64,000 nt of DNA, from positions 186,001-250,000 of the forward strand of contig NZ_FMIC01000002.1 of NCBI RefSeq assembly GCF_900091625.1. The letters run 5' to 3'. The notes beneath the pieces were generated by a model. That model searched no databases. It had not been told where the DNA came from and saw nothing but the letters and a program-made list of their open reading frames with translations. How positions within the stretch are numbered: the stretch's first letter is position 1; the number at the start of each line of letters is the position of its first letter. The position numbers were made by a program, and so were the translations under genes. Below are positions 8,741 to 17,401 of the stretch, piece after piece. Source of the stretch: Micromonospora peucetia. GTDB lineage: Bacteria > Actinomycetota > Actinomycetes > Mycobacteriales > Micromonosporaceae.

Positions 8741-9766
8741 TCAGCGGGGGCGGTCGCGGTCCTTGGAGGGCTGCACGCGCTTCGGCTCGCCGGGCATCTT
8801 CGGGTGGTCCGGCGGGTAGGGCAGGTCGCCCTGGCCGGCGGTGTCGTTCCGGTCGGCCCACTTCAGCAGCGGGGTGATGTCCCACTCGGTGTCGTCGATG
8901 CCGGCGTGCGGGTCGCCGCGTTCGGCCAACCGGGCCGGGACCGTACGCAGGTCGAAGTCGTCCGGGTCGACCTCGGGCAGCTCGTCCCAGGTGACCGGGG
9001 TGGACACCGTGGCCCGGGCGTTGGCCCGCAGCGAGTAAGCGCAGGCGATCGTGCGGTCGCGGGCCATCTGGTTGTAGTCGACGAAGACGCGGGCGCCCCG
9101 CTGTTCCTTCCACCAGGCGGTGGTCACCAGCTCCGGCCGCCGCCGCTCCAGCTCTCGGGCCAACGCGATGGTGGCCCGGCGCACCTCGGTGAACGTCCAG
9201 CGCGGCGCGATCCGCAGGTAGACGTGCACGCCACGACCGCCGGAGGTCTTCGGCCAACCGGTGACGCCCAGCTCGTCGAGGATTCCGCGCAGCTCGCCGG
9301 CGGCGGTGGCCGCGTCGGCGAAGTCGGTGCCGGGCTGTGGGTCGAGGTCGATGCGCAGCTCGTCGGGGCGGTCGACGTCGGCGGCGCGTACCGGCCACGG
9401 GTGGAACACGATGGTGCCCATCTGGGCGGCCCACGCCACGTGGGCCAGGTCGGCCGGGCAGAGCTCCGCCGCGCTGCGCCCGCTCGGAAAGCTGATGGTG
9501 GCGGTCTGCACCCACGGCGGCACGCCCCGCGCGGGCACCCGCTTCTGGAAGAACGCCTCTCCCTCGATGCCCTCGGGGAAGCGCTGCAACGTGGTGGGAC
9601 GCTCGCGCAGGGCGCGCATGATGCCGTCGCCCACGGCGAGGTAGTAGTGGAAGACGTCGGCCTTGGTGAAGCCGCGCTGCGGGAAGATCACCCGGTCCGG
9701 GCTGGTCAGCCGGACGTCGTGCCCGGCCACCTCGATCTGTTCGGCCGCGGCCTTCGTGGCACCCAT
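8741..9766 (-). CDS. LigD-type DNA polymerase/primase domain protein
   Basis: This 341-residue protein matches the polymerase domain of LigD, an archaeo-eukaryotic-primase fold enzyme that adds nucleotides during bacterial non-homologous end joining. Visible signatures are LTSPDRVIFPQRGFTKADV near the N-terminus, ATISFPSGRSAAELCPAD, the metal-binding LRIDLDPQPGTDF (Asp-Leu-Asp), TSGGRGVHVYLRI, and the C-terminal WDITPLL. There is no ligase or nuclease domain, and no Ku gene lies nearby. Split LigD systems of this sort are common in actinomycetes. The start ATG 9766 is supported by a -10 hexamer TATGGT six bases upstream, predicting a leaderless message. It diverges from msrB. Confidence 0.9.
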   Translation of the reverse strand: MGATKAAAEQIEVAGHDVRLTSPDRVIFPQRGFTKADVFHYYLAVGDGIMRALRERPTTLQRFPEGIEGEAFFQKRVPARGVPPWVQTATISFPSGRSAAELCPADLAHVAWAAQMGTIVFHPWPVRAADVDRPDELRIDLDPQPGTDFADAATAAGELRGILDELGVTGWPKTSGGRGVHVYLRIAPRWTFTEVRRATIALARELERRRPELVTTAWWKEQRGARVFVDYNQMARDRTIACAYSLRANARATVSTPVTWDELPEVDPDDFDLRTVPARLAERGDPHAGIDDTEWDITPLLKWADRNDTAGQGDLPYPPDHPKMPGEPKRVQPSKDRDRPR

Positions 9767-9772
9767 TGCGCG

Positions 9773-9778
9773 ACCATA
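9773..9778 (-). promoter_or_regulatory. -10 hexamer TATGGT of the LigD-type gene
   Basis: TATGGT on the minus strand lies six bases before ATG 9766, which would place the transcription start at or next to the start codon. No Shine-Dalgarno sequence is present, as expected for a leaderless mRNA. Confidence 0.55.
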
Positions 9779-9801
9779 TGCCACACCCCCGACGTCCGGC
9801 G

Positions 9802-9807
9802 TACCGT
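9802..9807 (+). promoter_or_regulatory. -10 hexamer TACCGT of msrB
   Basis: TACCGT is followed by six bases and then GTG 9814. It lies 23 bp from the opposing -10 of the LigD-type gene, so the two -35 regions would overlap and each polymerase would occlude the other. Confidence 0.55.
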
Positions 9808-9813
9808 TGGCGG

Positions 9814-10227
9814 GTGAGTCTTGACGAGAGTGAACTGCCCCAGACCGAGGAAGAGTGGCGGGTCCGGCTCAGCCCGGAGGAGTTCCGGGTGCTGCGGGAG
9901 GCCGGCACCGAGCGCCCGTGGACCGGCGAGTACGTCGACACGAAGACGCCGGGGACCTACCGCTGCCGGGCCTGCGGCGCGGAACTCTATCCCAGCGACA
10001 CGAAGTTCGACTCGCACTGCGGGTGGCCCAGCTTCGACGACGCCATCCCGGGCGCGGTCAAGGAGATCGAGGACCGCAGCCTCGGCATGGCCCGCACCGA
10101 GATCCGCTGCGCCCGGTGCGACAGCCATCTCGGTCACGTCTTCCGGGGCGAGGGCTTCACCCCGAAGGACACCCGGCACTGCGTCAACTCCGTCTCCGTC
10201 CGGCTGGAGCCGCGCGCCGACGCCTGA
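9814..10227 (+). CDS. msrB: Peptide-methionine (R)-S-oxide reductase
   Basis: MsrB reduces methionine-R-sulfoxide in proteins using thioredoxin-derived electrons in the cytoplasm. The 137-residue protein shows two zinc-binding CxxC pairs (CRAC and CARC), the fold motifs HCGWPSFDDAI and SHLGHVF, and the catalytic cysteine in RHCVNSVSV. It is a single-domain enzyme without an MsrA fusion. Start GTG 9814 (VSLDESELPQTEEEW) is preferred over an upstream in-frame codon because TACCGT sits six bases before it and the coding match begins there. Its position near the heme genes recalls M. tuberculosis, where I recall msrB (Rv2674) close to the hemQ homologue. Confidence 0.95.
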   Translation: MSLDESELPQTEEEWRVRLSPEEFRVLREAGTERPWTGEYVDTKTPGTYRCRACGAELYPSDTKFDSHCGWPSFDDAIPGAVKEIEDRSLGMARTEIRCARCDSHLGHVFRGEGFTPKDTRHCVNSVSVRLEPRADA

Positions 10228-10279
10228 GGTGTACGCCCGGCCGTGGCGGCGCGCCGGGCCGGGCCACCGCCGGCCGGGA

Positions 10280-10861
10280 TCACCGCCGGGCCGACGCCAG
10301 CTCGGCCATCAGCGAGACCTGGGCCGTACGGGAGCGCTCGACACGCGCGGCGAGGTCGCGTACCCGCGGATCGGTGCCGACCGTCTGGTGCGCCCGGGCC
10401 AGGTCGGCCGCCGCGTCCTGGTGCGGGGCGAGCAGCTCGAGCAGGACGCCGTCGACCTCTCCGTCCGGGGCGGTCCGCAGGCGTGCCATGTCCTCGGCGG
10501 CGGTCCCGTGCTGTCCGTGGTCGTGCCGGCGGGCGGCCTCGGCGGCGGCCGGCCCGGCGTCCCGCAGCCAGCCGCGCATCGTGGCGAGTTCGTCGGTCTC
10601 GGTGACCTCGATGGCGGCGACGAGAGTACGAAACTTCCGGTCGGTCACCCGGTCGCGGCTGAGCCGCACCATCTCCAGCGTCTGCTCGATGTGTGCCGCC
10701 GACATGGCCAGGAAGACCACGTCCAGGCCGCTCATCTCGGCCCCGGTGGTCGCCGCCCGCCCCGGCGGCGCAGGCTCGGGCGACGCCGGGGCGGTCTGCG
10801 CGGTGCAGGCGGGGACCAGCAGCAGGACGGTGAGCAGGACGACCGTGCGCAGCGGGCGCAT
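10280..10861 (-). CDS. DUF305 family lipoprotein
   Basis: The 193-residue protein starts with a lipoprotein signal peptide (MRPLRTVVLLTVLLLVPAC, lipobox L-V-P-A-C) and a Pro/Ala linker. The rest is a helical DUF305-like domain: VFLAMSAAHIEQTLEMVRLS, later ELATMRGWLRDAG and ELLAPHQDAAADLARAH. DUF305 is a ferritin-like helical domain in secreted proteins, often found near copper or redox functions; no enzymatic activity is established for this type. The start ATG 10861 has ggag eight bases upstream, and longer in-frame starts would bury the signal peptide. It converges with msrB and lies just downstream of an LPMO, a copper enzyme, which makes an extracytoplasmic metal-related role conceivable. 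Confidence 0.85.
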   Translation of the reverse strand: MRPLRTVVLLTVLLLVPACTAQTAPASPEPAPPGRAATTGAEMSGLDVVFLAMSAAHIEQTLEMVRLSRDRVTDRKFRTLVAAIEVTETDELATMRGWLRDAGPAAAEAARRHDHGQHGTAAEDMARLRTAPDGEVDGVLLELLAPHQDAAADLARAHQTVGTDPRVRDLAARVERSRTAQVSLMAELASARR

Positions 10862-10929
10862 GGTGTACTCCGATCCGGAGAGGGGTGACGGGTGCGGCGG
10901 ACGCCGGGAGGCGGGCCGCACCCGTACGG

Positions 10930-11676
10930 TCAGACCTGGGTCCAGAGCGCCGGCACGTTGGGCGGCTCCCAGCCGGGGATGGCGGTGTGCGCCTGCCGGC
11001 AGCGGTACGTCAGCCCGCCGTAGGTGGCCTGGTCACCGGCCTGGTAGGCCCGGCCCGCCGTCCAACTGCCGCCGGGCGCGGGCGGGTTCGTCGGCGAGGC
11101 GGTGGGGGTCGGGGTGGGCGACGGGGCCGGCGGCGTCGGGCTCGGGGTGGGCGACGGACCGCCGCCCCCGCCGACCTGGAGGTCGACGCAGGAATAGAAC
11201 GCATTGGCCGTGTCCGCGATGTTCCACACGGCGAGGACCTTCTGCCGGCCCGAGTAGCTGCCCAGGTTGACGTTGTGCGTGACGGTGGCCCCGGGCTGTC
11301 GGCCGCCCCCGTCGACGACCGCCACCCGGGTGCCGCCGATGAAGTACTCCCAGTTGCTGGTGGCGTGCCGGGCGGTGTTGGTCCAGGTGAAGGTGACCGA
11401 GCTGCCGACCGAGGTGGCGGGCCAGCCCCGGCTGTCGTCGTTCAGGACGGCGAACTGGGCGATCCCCGCGTGGCAGCTGCGCAGCCCCTTCGGCCCCTCG
11501 ACGCTCTGCGGCTCGTACTTGATCTGCCCGCAGTCGGGGACCCGCCCCTGGGCGCAGAGCGCCTGGCGGCTCAGGGGGCCGGACACGTAGCCGTGGGCCT
11601 GGACGGGCGCCGCGACGGCCAGTGCGGAGACGACGGCACCCGTCGCCACAAGCGGGATCGTAATTCTTCGGCGCAT
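10930..11676 (-). CDS. Secreted lytic polysaccharide monooxygenase (AA10) with CBM5/12
   Basis: AA10 enzymes use copper to cleave crystalline chitin or cellulose oxidatively. A 27-residue Ala-rich signal peptide ends in VQA, so the mature protein begins with the copper-binding histidine (HGYVSGPLSRQALC). The second histidine is probably that in WTNTARHATSNWEYF. A Pro/Ser/Thr linker (about residues 173-200) leads to a C-terminal chitin-binding module with WTAGRAYQAGDQATYGG, YRCRQAHT and PALWTQ. The module and the WEYF-containing catalytic domain suggest chitin as substrate. Ribosome site aaggag precedes ATG 11676, and an unusually AT-rich promoter region lies upstream. It forms a loose pair with the cellulose-binding LPMO at 12858. 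Confidence 0.95.
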   Translation of the reverse strand: MRRRITIPLVATGAVVSALAVAAPVQAHGYVSGPLSRQALCAQGRVPDCGQIKYEPQSVEGPKGLRSCHAGIAQFAVLNDDSRGWPATSVGSSVTFTWTNTARHATSNWEYFIGGTRVAVVDGGGRQPGATVTHNVNLGSYSGRQKVLAVWNIADTANAFYSCVDLQVGGGGGPSPTPSPTPPAPSPTPTPTASPTNPPAPGGSWTAGRAYQAGDQATYGGLTYRCRQAHTAIPGWEPPNVPALWTQV

Positions 11677-11997
11677 GATGGCAGCTCCTTCGGACTTCGG
11701 CCTGGTGAGGTGCCCTCCAACATAAATTAAACCTTGTTAACAGTAAAGACTCTTGTCGATAAAAACATCGACCGCCCTGAACACGCAGGGTGACCGGCCA
11801 GAGCAGCAGCAGAGCGCCCCGCTCGCCCACCCGGCGCACCGCGAAATCACCAGGCACAGCGCGGTCACCGGACACCACGCCTGACACGCCGGGATCGACA
11901 CGCCGCCGCACCGCGGCAACCTGGGCCGTTCGCCCACCCGTCGGGAGCCGGTGCCGCAGGCTTGGGAGAAAGGTGTCCTGATTCGGGGGGTTCTGTC
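11677..11997. promoter_or_regulatory. Spacer with AT-rich control region of the chitin LPMO
   Basis: Bases 11719-11770 are by far the most AT-rich stretch of the neighbourhood, containing aacataaattaaacc, GTTAAC (11737-11742) and agtaaagactc. A regulated promoter with an operator centred on GTTAAC is plausible, since LPMO genes are usually induced by chitin or cellulose. I cannot name the regulator; no clear DasR- or CebR-type palindrome is visible. The rest of the spacer (about 11780-11990) is GC-rich with no gene; cggggggttct precedes the zinc-ribbon gene and is a weak ribosome site. Confidence 0.4.
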
Positions 11998-12258
11998 GTG
12001 GCGAGTTGCGAGGTCTGCGGTAACGACTACTGGATGGCGTTCGAGGTGCGAACCGTCAGCGGCGACGTGCACACCTTCGACTGTTTCGAGTGCGCCGCAC
12101 ACAGACTGGCGCCGATCTGCGAGCACTGCCAGGTCAAGATCGTCGGGCACGGGGTGGAGGTGTCCGGTCGGTTCTTCTGCTGCGCGCACTGCGCCCGCGC
12201 GCAGGAGGGCGCCCAGGGCGCCGAGATCCGCGACACGGTCGGCGCCCGCCCCGCCTGA
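11998..12258 (+). CDS. Small double zinc-ribbon protein
   Basis: This 86-residue protein has evenly spaced cysteine pairs: CEVCG, CFEC, CEHC and CCAHC, with histidines between. That predicts two zinc ribbons or a treble-clef pair. Related actinobacterial proteins are sometimes called metallothionein-like, but the spacing fits structural zinc better than metal sequestration. GTG 11998 is chosen because the conserved-looking sequence (VASCEVCGNDYWMAF) begins there. Role unknown; binding to nucleic acid or to a partner protein are the usual guesses. Confidence 0.75.
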   Translation: MASCEVCGNDYWMAFEVRTVSGDVHTFDCFECAAHRLAPICEHCQVKIVGHGVEVSGRFFCCAHCARAQEGAQGAEIRDTVGARPA

Positions 12259-12276
12259 CAGCCCGCCGGGCCGGCC

Positions 12277-12282
12277 TACCAT
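12277..12282 (+). promoter_or_regulatory. -10 hexamer TACCAT of the ElaA-type gene
   Basis: TACCAT lies six bases (cgcggg) before GTG 12289, the leaderless arrangement seen for several genes in this window. The upstream gene ends at 12258, so the promoter sits in a 30-bp spacer. Confidence 0.55.
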
Positions 12283-12288
12283 CGCGGG

Positions 12289-12747
12289 GTGCCGCATCGC
12301 CCCGTGCCGAGGACCGCCTCGTTCGCCGACCTCGACGCCCGCACCTTCCACGACCTGCTCCGGCTCCGGATCGACGTGTTCGTGGTGGAGCAGGCGTGCC
12401 CGTACCCGGAAATCGACGGGCGCGACGTCGAGCCGGGCACCCGGCACCTGTGGCTCGACGACGGCGGCACGCCATTGGCGTACCTGCGGATCCTCGCCGA
12501 CCCGGACGGCGTCGCGCGGATCGGGCGGGTGGTGGTGGCGCCGCGGGCGCGTGGCGGCGGACACGCGGGCCGGCTGATGGCTGCGGCGCTGGAGCTGGTC
12601 GGCGACCACCCGTGCGTGCTGGAGGCCCAGTCCCACCTGGTCAACTTCTACGCCCGGCACGGCTTCGCCGTCAGCGGCCCCGGTTACGTCGAGGACGGCA
12701 TCCCACACACCCCGATGCGCCGGAAGGGCATTGACCGAAGCCGATAA
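12289..12747 (+). CDS. GNAT family N-acetyltransferase, ElaA type
   Basis: The 152-residue protein has the ElaA hallmark RIDVFVVEQACPYPEIDGRD, then HLWLDDGG, AYLRI, IGRVVVAPRARGGGHAGRLM (the acetyl-CoA pyrophosphate loop, R-x-x-G-x-G/A type) and a final EDGIPHTPMRR. ElaA proteins are single-domain cytoplasmic GNATs of uncertain substrate. GTG 12289 is the start because the -10 lies just upstream and the fold begins within 15 residues. It precedes the LPMO gene by about 110 bp but shares no obvious function with it. Confidence 0.92.
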   Translation: MPHRPVPRTASFADLDARTFHDLLRLRIDVFVVEQACPYPEIDGRDVEPGTRHLWLDDGGTPLAYLRILADPDGVARIGRVVVAPRARGGGHAGRLMAAALELVGDHPCVLEAQSHLVNFYARHGFAVSGPGYVEDGIPHTPMRRKGIDRSR

Positions 12748-12857
12748 ATATGGCAGCCTCCGGGCAGAGCCGTCGCGGAAGCCACGCAGCGGGCACGGGA
12801 GGGGCAACTCCCGGGCCGTCCGGGCGTCGTCGTCCGACCTCTCCCCCGGGGGCTCCA

Positions 12858-13946
12858 ATGTCCACTCATCTTCGATCATCCCGCCTGGCGTGGCTGCTCG
12901 CCGTCGTGGCGACCGCCGTACTGCTGCTGACCACGACGCTTGCCAATCCCGTGTCGGCGCACGGCTCCGTGGTGGACCCGGCGTCACGCAACTACGGCTG
13001 CTGGCAGCGCTGGGGCAGCGACTTCCAGAATCCCCGGATGGCCACCGAGGACCCGATGTGCTGGCAGGCCTGGCAGGCCAACCCGAACGCCATGTGGAAC
13101 TGGAACGGCCTGTTCCGCGAGGGCGTCGCCGGCAACCACCAGGCCGCCATCCCGAACGGGCAGCTCTGCTCCGGCGGCCGGACCGAGGGCGGTCGCTACA
13201 ACGCCCTCGACACGGTCGGCGCCTGGAAGACCTCCCAGGTCTCCAGCAACTTCCGGGTCCGCCTGTTCGACGGAGCCAGTCACGGTGCCGACTACATCCG
13301 GGTGTACGCGACAAAGCAGGGCTTCGACGCGCTCACCGAGCCGCTGGGCTGGGACGACCTGGAACTGGTCGGCCAGATCGGCAACACCCCGGCGTCCGGG
13401 TGGAAGCCGGAGCCCAACGGCGTGTCCATCGAGATCCCGGCGAACGCGCCGGGGCGGACCGGGCGGCACGTCGTCTACACCATCTGGCAGGCCAGCCACC
13501 TGGACCAGTCGTACTACCTGTGCAGCGACGTCGACTTCTCCGGCGGGCCGACCACCCCGCCGCCGACCACCCCACCGCCCACGACTCCCCCGCCCACGAC
13601 TCCGCCGCCCACCACTCCGCCGCCGACGACTCCCCCGCCGGCCGGGGCCTGCACGGCGACGTACCGGGTGACCGGGCAGTGGAACGGCGGGTTCCAGGGC
13701 GAGGTGCAGGTGAGCGCCGGCGGCGGGGCGATCAGGGGCTGGTCCGTGACCTGGACCTACGCCGACGGCCAGCAGATCACCTCGGCGTGGAACGCGACCG
13801 TCACCACCAGCGGCACGCGGGTCACCGCGGGCAACGCCGCCTACAACGGGTCACTCGGCGCCGGGGCGAGCACCACGTTCGGCTTCGTCGGCTCGTTCAG
13901 CGGCAACAACACCGTGCCGGTGCCCACCTGCACCGCAATCGTCTGA
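12858..13946 (+). CDS. Secreted lytic polysaccharide monooxygenase (AA10) with CBM2
   Basis: This 362-residue enzyme has a 34-residue signal peptide ending in VSA, leaving HGSVVDPASRNYGC with the copper-ligating N-terminal histidine (H35). The catalytic domain contains CWQRWG, MWNWNGLFREG, NHQAAIPNGQLCSGG (likely second histidine), TQxxxWK-like GAWKTSQ, and IWQASHLDQSYYLC. A linker of repeated TTPPP units (13549-13636) joins a CBM2 module (TATYRVTGQWNGGFQ, WSVTWTYADGQQI, FGFVGSFSGNN) bounded by two cysteines. CBM2 and the tryptophan-rich catalytic face suggest cellulose, in contrast to the chitin-type partner at 10930. ATG 12858 gives the clean signal peptide; ggggct lies upstream. Confidence 0.95.
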   Translation: MSTHLRSSRLAWLLAVVATAVLLLTTTLANPVSAHGSVVDPASRNYGCWQRWGSDFQNPRMATEDPMCWQAWQANPNAMWNWNGLFREGVAGNHQAAIPNGQLCSGGRTEGGRYNALDTVGAWKTSQVSSNFRVRLFDGASHGADYIRVYATKQGFDALTEPLGWDDLELVGQIGNTPASGWKPEPNGVSIEIPANAPGRTGRHVVYTIWQASHLDQSYYLCSDVDFSGGPTTPPPTTPPPTTPPPTTPPPTTPPPTTPPPAGACTATYRVTGQWNGGFQGEVQVSAGGGAIRGWSVTWTYADGQQITSAWNATVTTSGTRVTAGNAAYNGSLGAGASTTFGFVGSFSGNNTVPVPTCTAIV

Positions 13947-13993
13947 TCCACTCCGAACCCCGGCCGGGGTCGCGTCCCACTCCCTCCGGAACG

Positions 13994-14015
13994 CGGCCCC
14001 GGCCGGCCGGGGCCG
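13994..14015. terminator. GC-rich palindrome between convergent genes
   Basis: A 22-bp perfect palindrome built on ggccccggccggccggggcc lies between the LPMO stop and the hemQ stop. There is no T-tract on either side, so termination would depend on the hairpin alone or on other factors. Confidence 0.5.
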
Positions 14016-14020
14016 GCGCG

Positions 14021-14722
14021 TCAGACCAGGCAGTTGACGATGTCGGCGACCGAACGGCGGCGTCCGGTGTAGAACGGGACTTCCTCCCGGACGTGCCGGC
14101 GGGCGCCGGAACCCCGCAGGTCACGCATCAGGTCGACGATTCGGTGCAGTTCGTCGGCCTCGAACGCGAGCATCCACTCGTAGTCGCCGAGCGCGAACGA
14201 GGCGACCGTGTTGGCCCGCACGTCCGGGTAGCCGCGGGCCATCTTGCCGTGCTCGGTGAGCAGCTCGCGCCGCTCGGCGTCCGGCAGCAGGTACCACTCG
14301 TACGAGCGGACGAACGGATAGACGCAGAGGTACGGGCGCGCCTCCTCGCCGGCGAGGAACGCCGGGATGTGGCTCTTGTTGAACTCCGCCGGCCGGTGCA
14401 GGGCCATCTGCGACCAGACCGGGGTGAGCGCCCGACCCAGGGTGGTACGACGGAACCGCAGGTACGCGTCCTGGAGGTCGTCGCTGGAGGCGGCGTGCCA
14501 CCAGATCATCAGGTCTGCGTCGGCGCGCAGCCCCGAGACGTCGTACGTGCCGCGGACGACCACGTCCTTACCGGCCAACTCGGCGAAGAGCGCCTCGACC
14601 TCGCCGGTGACGTTCTCCCGCAGCGACGGGAGCGGGCTGGTGGCCCGGTACACCGACCACATCGTGTAGCGGATGCTGTCGTTGAGTTCCCGCATCCGGG
14701 CCGCGTTGGTCTGCTCGGTCAT
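14021..14722 (-). CDS. hemQ: Coproheme decarboxylase (hydrogen peroxide-dependent heme synthase)
   Basis: HemQ/ChdC converts coproheme to heme b by oxidative decarboxylation of two propionates, the last step of the coproporphyrin-dependent pathway of Gram-positive bacteria. The 233-residue cytoplasmic protein belongs to the chlorite dismutase-like fold: [32 protein letters not shown], and the catalytic-tyrosine segment [13 protein letters not shown], followed by [19 protein letters not shown]. The start ATG 14722 overlaps the hemG stop by four bases (ATGA), so translation is coupled. It ends the hemE-hemG-hemQ operon. Confidence 0.96.
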   Translation of the reverse strand: MTEQTNAARMRELNDSIRYTMWSVYRATSPLPSLRENVTGEVEALFAELAGKDVVVRGTYDVSGLRADADLMIWWHAASSDDLQDAYLRFRRTTLGRALTPVWSQMALHRPAEFNKSHIPAFLAGEEARPYLCVYPFVRSYEWYLLPDAERRELLTEHGKMARGYPDVRANTVASFALGDYEWMLAFEADELHRIVDLMRDLRGSGARRHVREEVPFYTGRRRSVADIVNCLV

Positions 14723-16128
14723 GTCCCCGATCCTCCCAGTGCTGTGATGATCTCCTCGGCCGCCGTCTCGCCGGAGCGGACGCAGACCGGGATGCCGACC
14801 CCGTCGTAACCGGCGCCGGCCAGGACCAGCGTCGGGTGGCTCGCCCGCAGGGCCGCCCGCGCGGCGGCCACCCGGTCGGCGTGACCCGGGGTGTACTGCG
14901 GCAGTGACCCGCCCCAGCGCTGCACGTGGCCGGCGACCGGTGCGGGCAGCGGAACGCCGAGCACCGCCGACACTTCCCGGTGCACGGTGGCCGCCAGGTC
15001 CTCGTCGGTGCGCTGCACCTGCCGTTCCTCGCCATAACGGCCCACGGAGGCGCGGACCAGCGCCAGCCCGTCGCTCCGGCGCAGGTGCCCCCACTTGGTG
15101 GTGAAGAAGGTCGACGCCTTGATCAGCAGGCCCTCGGTGCTCGGCACCAGGAAACCGGACAGCTCCGGCAGCTCCGGCTCGGGCAGCGCCAGGGTGACCA
15201 GCGCGACGCTGGCGTAGTCCAACCCGCCGACGCCCTCAGCCACCTGCGGGGCCGGGCCGCCGAGCAGCCGGGCCGCCGGACGGGCCGGCACGGCCAGCAC
15301 CACGGCGTCGACGTCGACGGCCTCCGGGTCGCGGGTGGGGCCGACGGTCAGCCGCCACCCGGTCGCGGTGGGAGTCAGCTCGCGTACCGCCGCGTCCCGC
15401 CGGAGGGTCGCCCCACTGGCCGCCGCCGCGGCCTCGACCAGGGTGCTGAGCCCGCCGGCCAGGGTGCCGAAGACCGGCGCCCCCGGCGCGCGGGGAGCCG
15501 CGGCCTGCGCGGCGCGGACCGCGCCCACCAGGGTGTGCTCCACCCGGGCGGCCCGGGCCAGCGCGGGCATGGTGGTCGTCAGGGAGAGGTCGTCGGCCCG
15601 GCCCGCGTAGACGCCGCCGAGCATCGGGTCGACCAGCCGGTCGACCACCTCGTCGCCGAACCGGGCCCGGACCAGCGCGCCGACGGAGACGTCGTCGCCC
15701 GCACCGAGCAGCGGACGGCCGGCGTCGACGTCGGCGTCCGCCGCCGGGCGCGCGACCGTGGCCACCCGCTCCAGATCCCCGGGTACGCCGACCAGCGTGC
15801 CGCCCGGGATCGGGCGCAGCCCGCCGTCGACGACGAGCGCGGCCTGCCCGACGGTGGGGTGCACGATCCGCTCGCCCAGGCCGAGCCGGCGGACCAGGGT
15901 CACGGCGGCGGACTCGCCCCCGGCCGGGTCGCGCATCAGGAACGACTCGGCGCCGAACTCCACCGCCGAGCCGGCCAGCTCACCGGTGCGCAGCTTGCCG
16001 CCGAGCACGCCGGACTGCTCGTACACGGTGATCTCGGTGCCGGCGGGGGCCCGGTCGCGCAACCGGACCGCAGCGGCCAGCCCAGCGATCCCGCCGCCGA
16101 CCACCGCCACCCGCCACGGCTTCCCCAT
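14719..16128 (-). CDS. hemG: Coproporphyrinogen/protoporphyrinogen oxidase (FAD-dependent)
   Basis: This 469-residue flavoenzyme (HemY/CgoX family) oxidises coproporphyrinogen III to coproporphyrin III in the actinobacterial pathway. It starts with a dinucleotide-binding fold, [17 protein letters not shown], then [15 protein letters not shown]; the FAD C-terminal motif is in [20 protein letters not shown]. Family segments [27 protein letters not shown] and [14 protein letters not shown] are present. Start ATG 16128 lies five bases after the hemE stop. As hemQ follows directly, coproporphyrinogen is the expected substrate. A ferrochelatase gene is not in the window. Confidence 0.95.
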   Translation of the reverse strand: MGKPWRVAVVGGGIAGLAAAVRLRDRAPAGTEITVYEQSGVLGGKLRTGELAGSAVEFGAESFLMRDPAGGESAAVTLVRRLGLGERIVHPTVGQAALVVDGGLRPIPGGTLVGVPGDLERVATVARPAADADVDAGRPLLGAGDDVSVGALVRARFGDEVVDRLVDPMLGGVYAGRADDLSLTTTMPALARAARVEHTLVGAVRAAQAAAPRAPGAPVFGTLAGGLSTLVEAAAAASGATLRRDAAVRELTPTATGWRLTVGPTRDPEAVDVDAVVLAVPARPAARLLGGPAPQVAEGVGGLDYASVALVTLALPEPELPELSGFLVPSTEGLLIKASTFFTTKWGHLRRSDGLALVRASVGRYGEERQVQRTDEDLAATVHREVSAVLGVPLPAPVAGHVQRWGGSLPQYTPGHADRVAAARAALRASHPTLVLAGAGYDGVGIPVCVRSGETAAEEIITALGGSGT

Positions 16129-16133
16129 GCCGC

Positions 16134-17231
16134 TCAGCCCCGGTCGGCCGGCTGGGCGGACAGCTCGTGCACCAGGGCGACCACCCGGGTCAGCACGTCG
16201 GGGTCGGTCTCCGGCAGCACACCGTGCCCCAGGTTGAACACGTGCCCGGGCGCGGCCCGGCCCTGCTCCAGGATCCGCCGCACCTCGCTCTCGACCACCG
16301 GCCACGGCGCGAACAGCACGCACGGGTCGAGGTTGCCCTGCACCGCCCGGTCCGGCCCGATCCGCCGGGTCGCCACGTCCAGCGGCGTACGCCAGTCGAC
16401 GCCGACCACGTCCGCGCCGGCCTCGCCCATCGCGCCGAGCAGCTCGCCGGTGCCCACCCCGAAATGGATCCGGGGCACACCCGCGTCGGCCAGCCCGGCC
16501 AGCACGCCCGCCGAGTGCGGCATCACGAAGCGGCGGTAGTCGGCCTCCGACAGCGCGCCGGCCCACGAGTCGAAGAGCTGCACCGCGGAGACCCCGGCGG
16601 CCACCTGGACGCGCAGGAACGCAAGCGTCACCTCGGCCAGCCGGGCGCAGAGCGCGTGCCACAGCTCCGGCTGGCCGTACATCAGGGCCTTGGTCTTCGC
16701 GTGGGTACGCGACGGCCCGCCCTCGACCAGGTAGCTGGCCAGGGTGAACGGCGCCCCGGCGAAGCCGATCAGCGGGGTGTCGCCCAGTTCGGCGACGAGC
16801 ATCCGGACCGCCTCGTCCACGTACCAGACGTCGTCGCGGATGATCGGCCGGATCCGCTCCACGTCGGACAGGGTGCGCACGGGCTCGGCGACCACCGGGC
16901 CCGTGCCGGGCACGATGTCCAGATCCACCCCGGCGGCGGCGACCGGTACCACGATGTCGCTGAACAGGATCGCGGCGTCCACCCCGTGCCGGCGTACCGG
17001 CTGGAGGGTGATCTCGGTGACCAGGTCGGGACGGCGGCAGGACTCCAGCATCGCCACCTTGGCCCTGATCTCGCGGTACTCCGGCAGCGAGCGGCCGGCC
17101 TGACGCATGAACCAGACGGGGGTGTGCGGGCCGGGCTGACGCCGGCAGGCCCGGACGAAGGGCGAGCCGGCCGGTCCGCCGGGGCGGGGGTCTTCGTCTC
17201 GGGCGTCTGCGCCCGTCGTGGTGGTGGTCAT
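16134..17231 (-). CDS. hemE: Uroporphyrinogen decarboxylase
   Basis: HemE removes four carboxyl groups from uroporphyrinogen III to give coproporphyrinogen III. The 365-residue TIM-barrel protein shows the first family signature [16 protein letters not shown], the catalytic aspartate in [26 protein letters not shown], and [13 protein letters not shown] near the C-terminus. ATG 17231 ([19 protein letters not shown]) is chosen; an ATG at 17240 in the same frame is equally possible and neither has a clear ribosome site. First gene of the heme operon, divergent from the DUF3000 gene. Confidence 0.96.
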   Translation of the reverse strand: MTTTTTGADARDEDPRPGGPAGSPFVRACRRQPGPHTPVWFMRQAGRSLPEYREIRAKVAMLESCRRPDLVTEITLQPVRRHGVDAAILFSDIVVPVAAAGVDLDIVPGTGPVVAEPVRTLSDVERIRPIIRDDVWYVDEAVRMLVAELGDTPLIGFAGAPFTLASYLVEGGPSRTHAKTKALMYGQPELWHALCARLAEVTLAFLRVQVAAGVSAVQLFDSWAGALSEADYRRFVMPHSAGVLAGLADAGVPRIHFGVGTGELLGAMGEAGADVVGVDWRTPLDVATRRIGPDRAVQGNLDPCVLFAPWPVVESEVRRILEQGRAAPGHVFNLGHGVLPETDPDVLTRVVALVHELSAQPADRG

Positions 17232-17389
17232 CGCGGCCATCGTGCCACGCGGGACGCGGGCGCCAGCACGCAGCGCCACCTTTTGTGACCCCCGTCAGCC
17301 CGGCGGGAGGGGACGTATCCGGGGCGGCGGCACCGCCGTGGCGTGGGCGGTGTCGGCGCGCCTCTCGGGCGGGCGGCCGGCCGGCGGCA

Positions 17390-17395
17390 TAGGCT
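17390..17395 (+). promoter_or_regulatory. -10 hexamer TAGGCT of the DUF3000 gene
   Basis: TAGGCT is followed by six bases (gccggc) and ATG 17402. No ribosome site is present, consistent with a leaderless message. Confidence 0.55.
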
Positions 17396-17401
17396 GCCGG
17401 C

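Noticed and set aside
8337..9941. A 534-residue minus-strand frame over the LigD-type gene
   Set aside because: It lies in a different frame from the LigD motifs and is Arg/Ala/Gly-rich without domain signatures.
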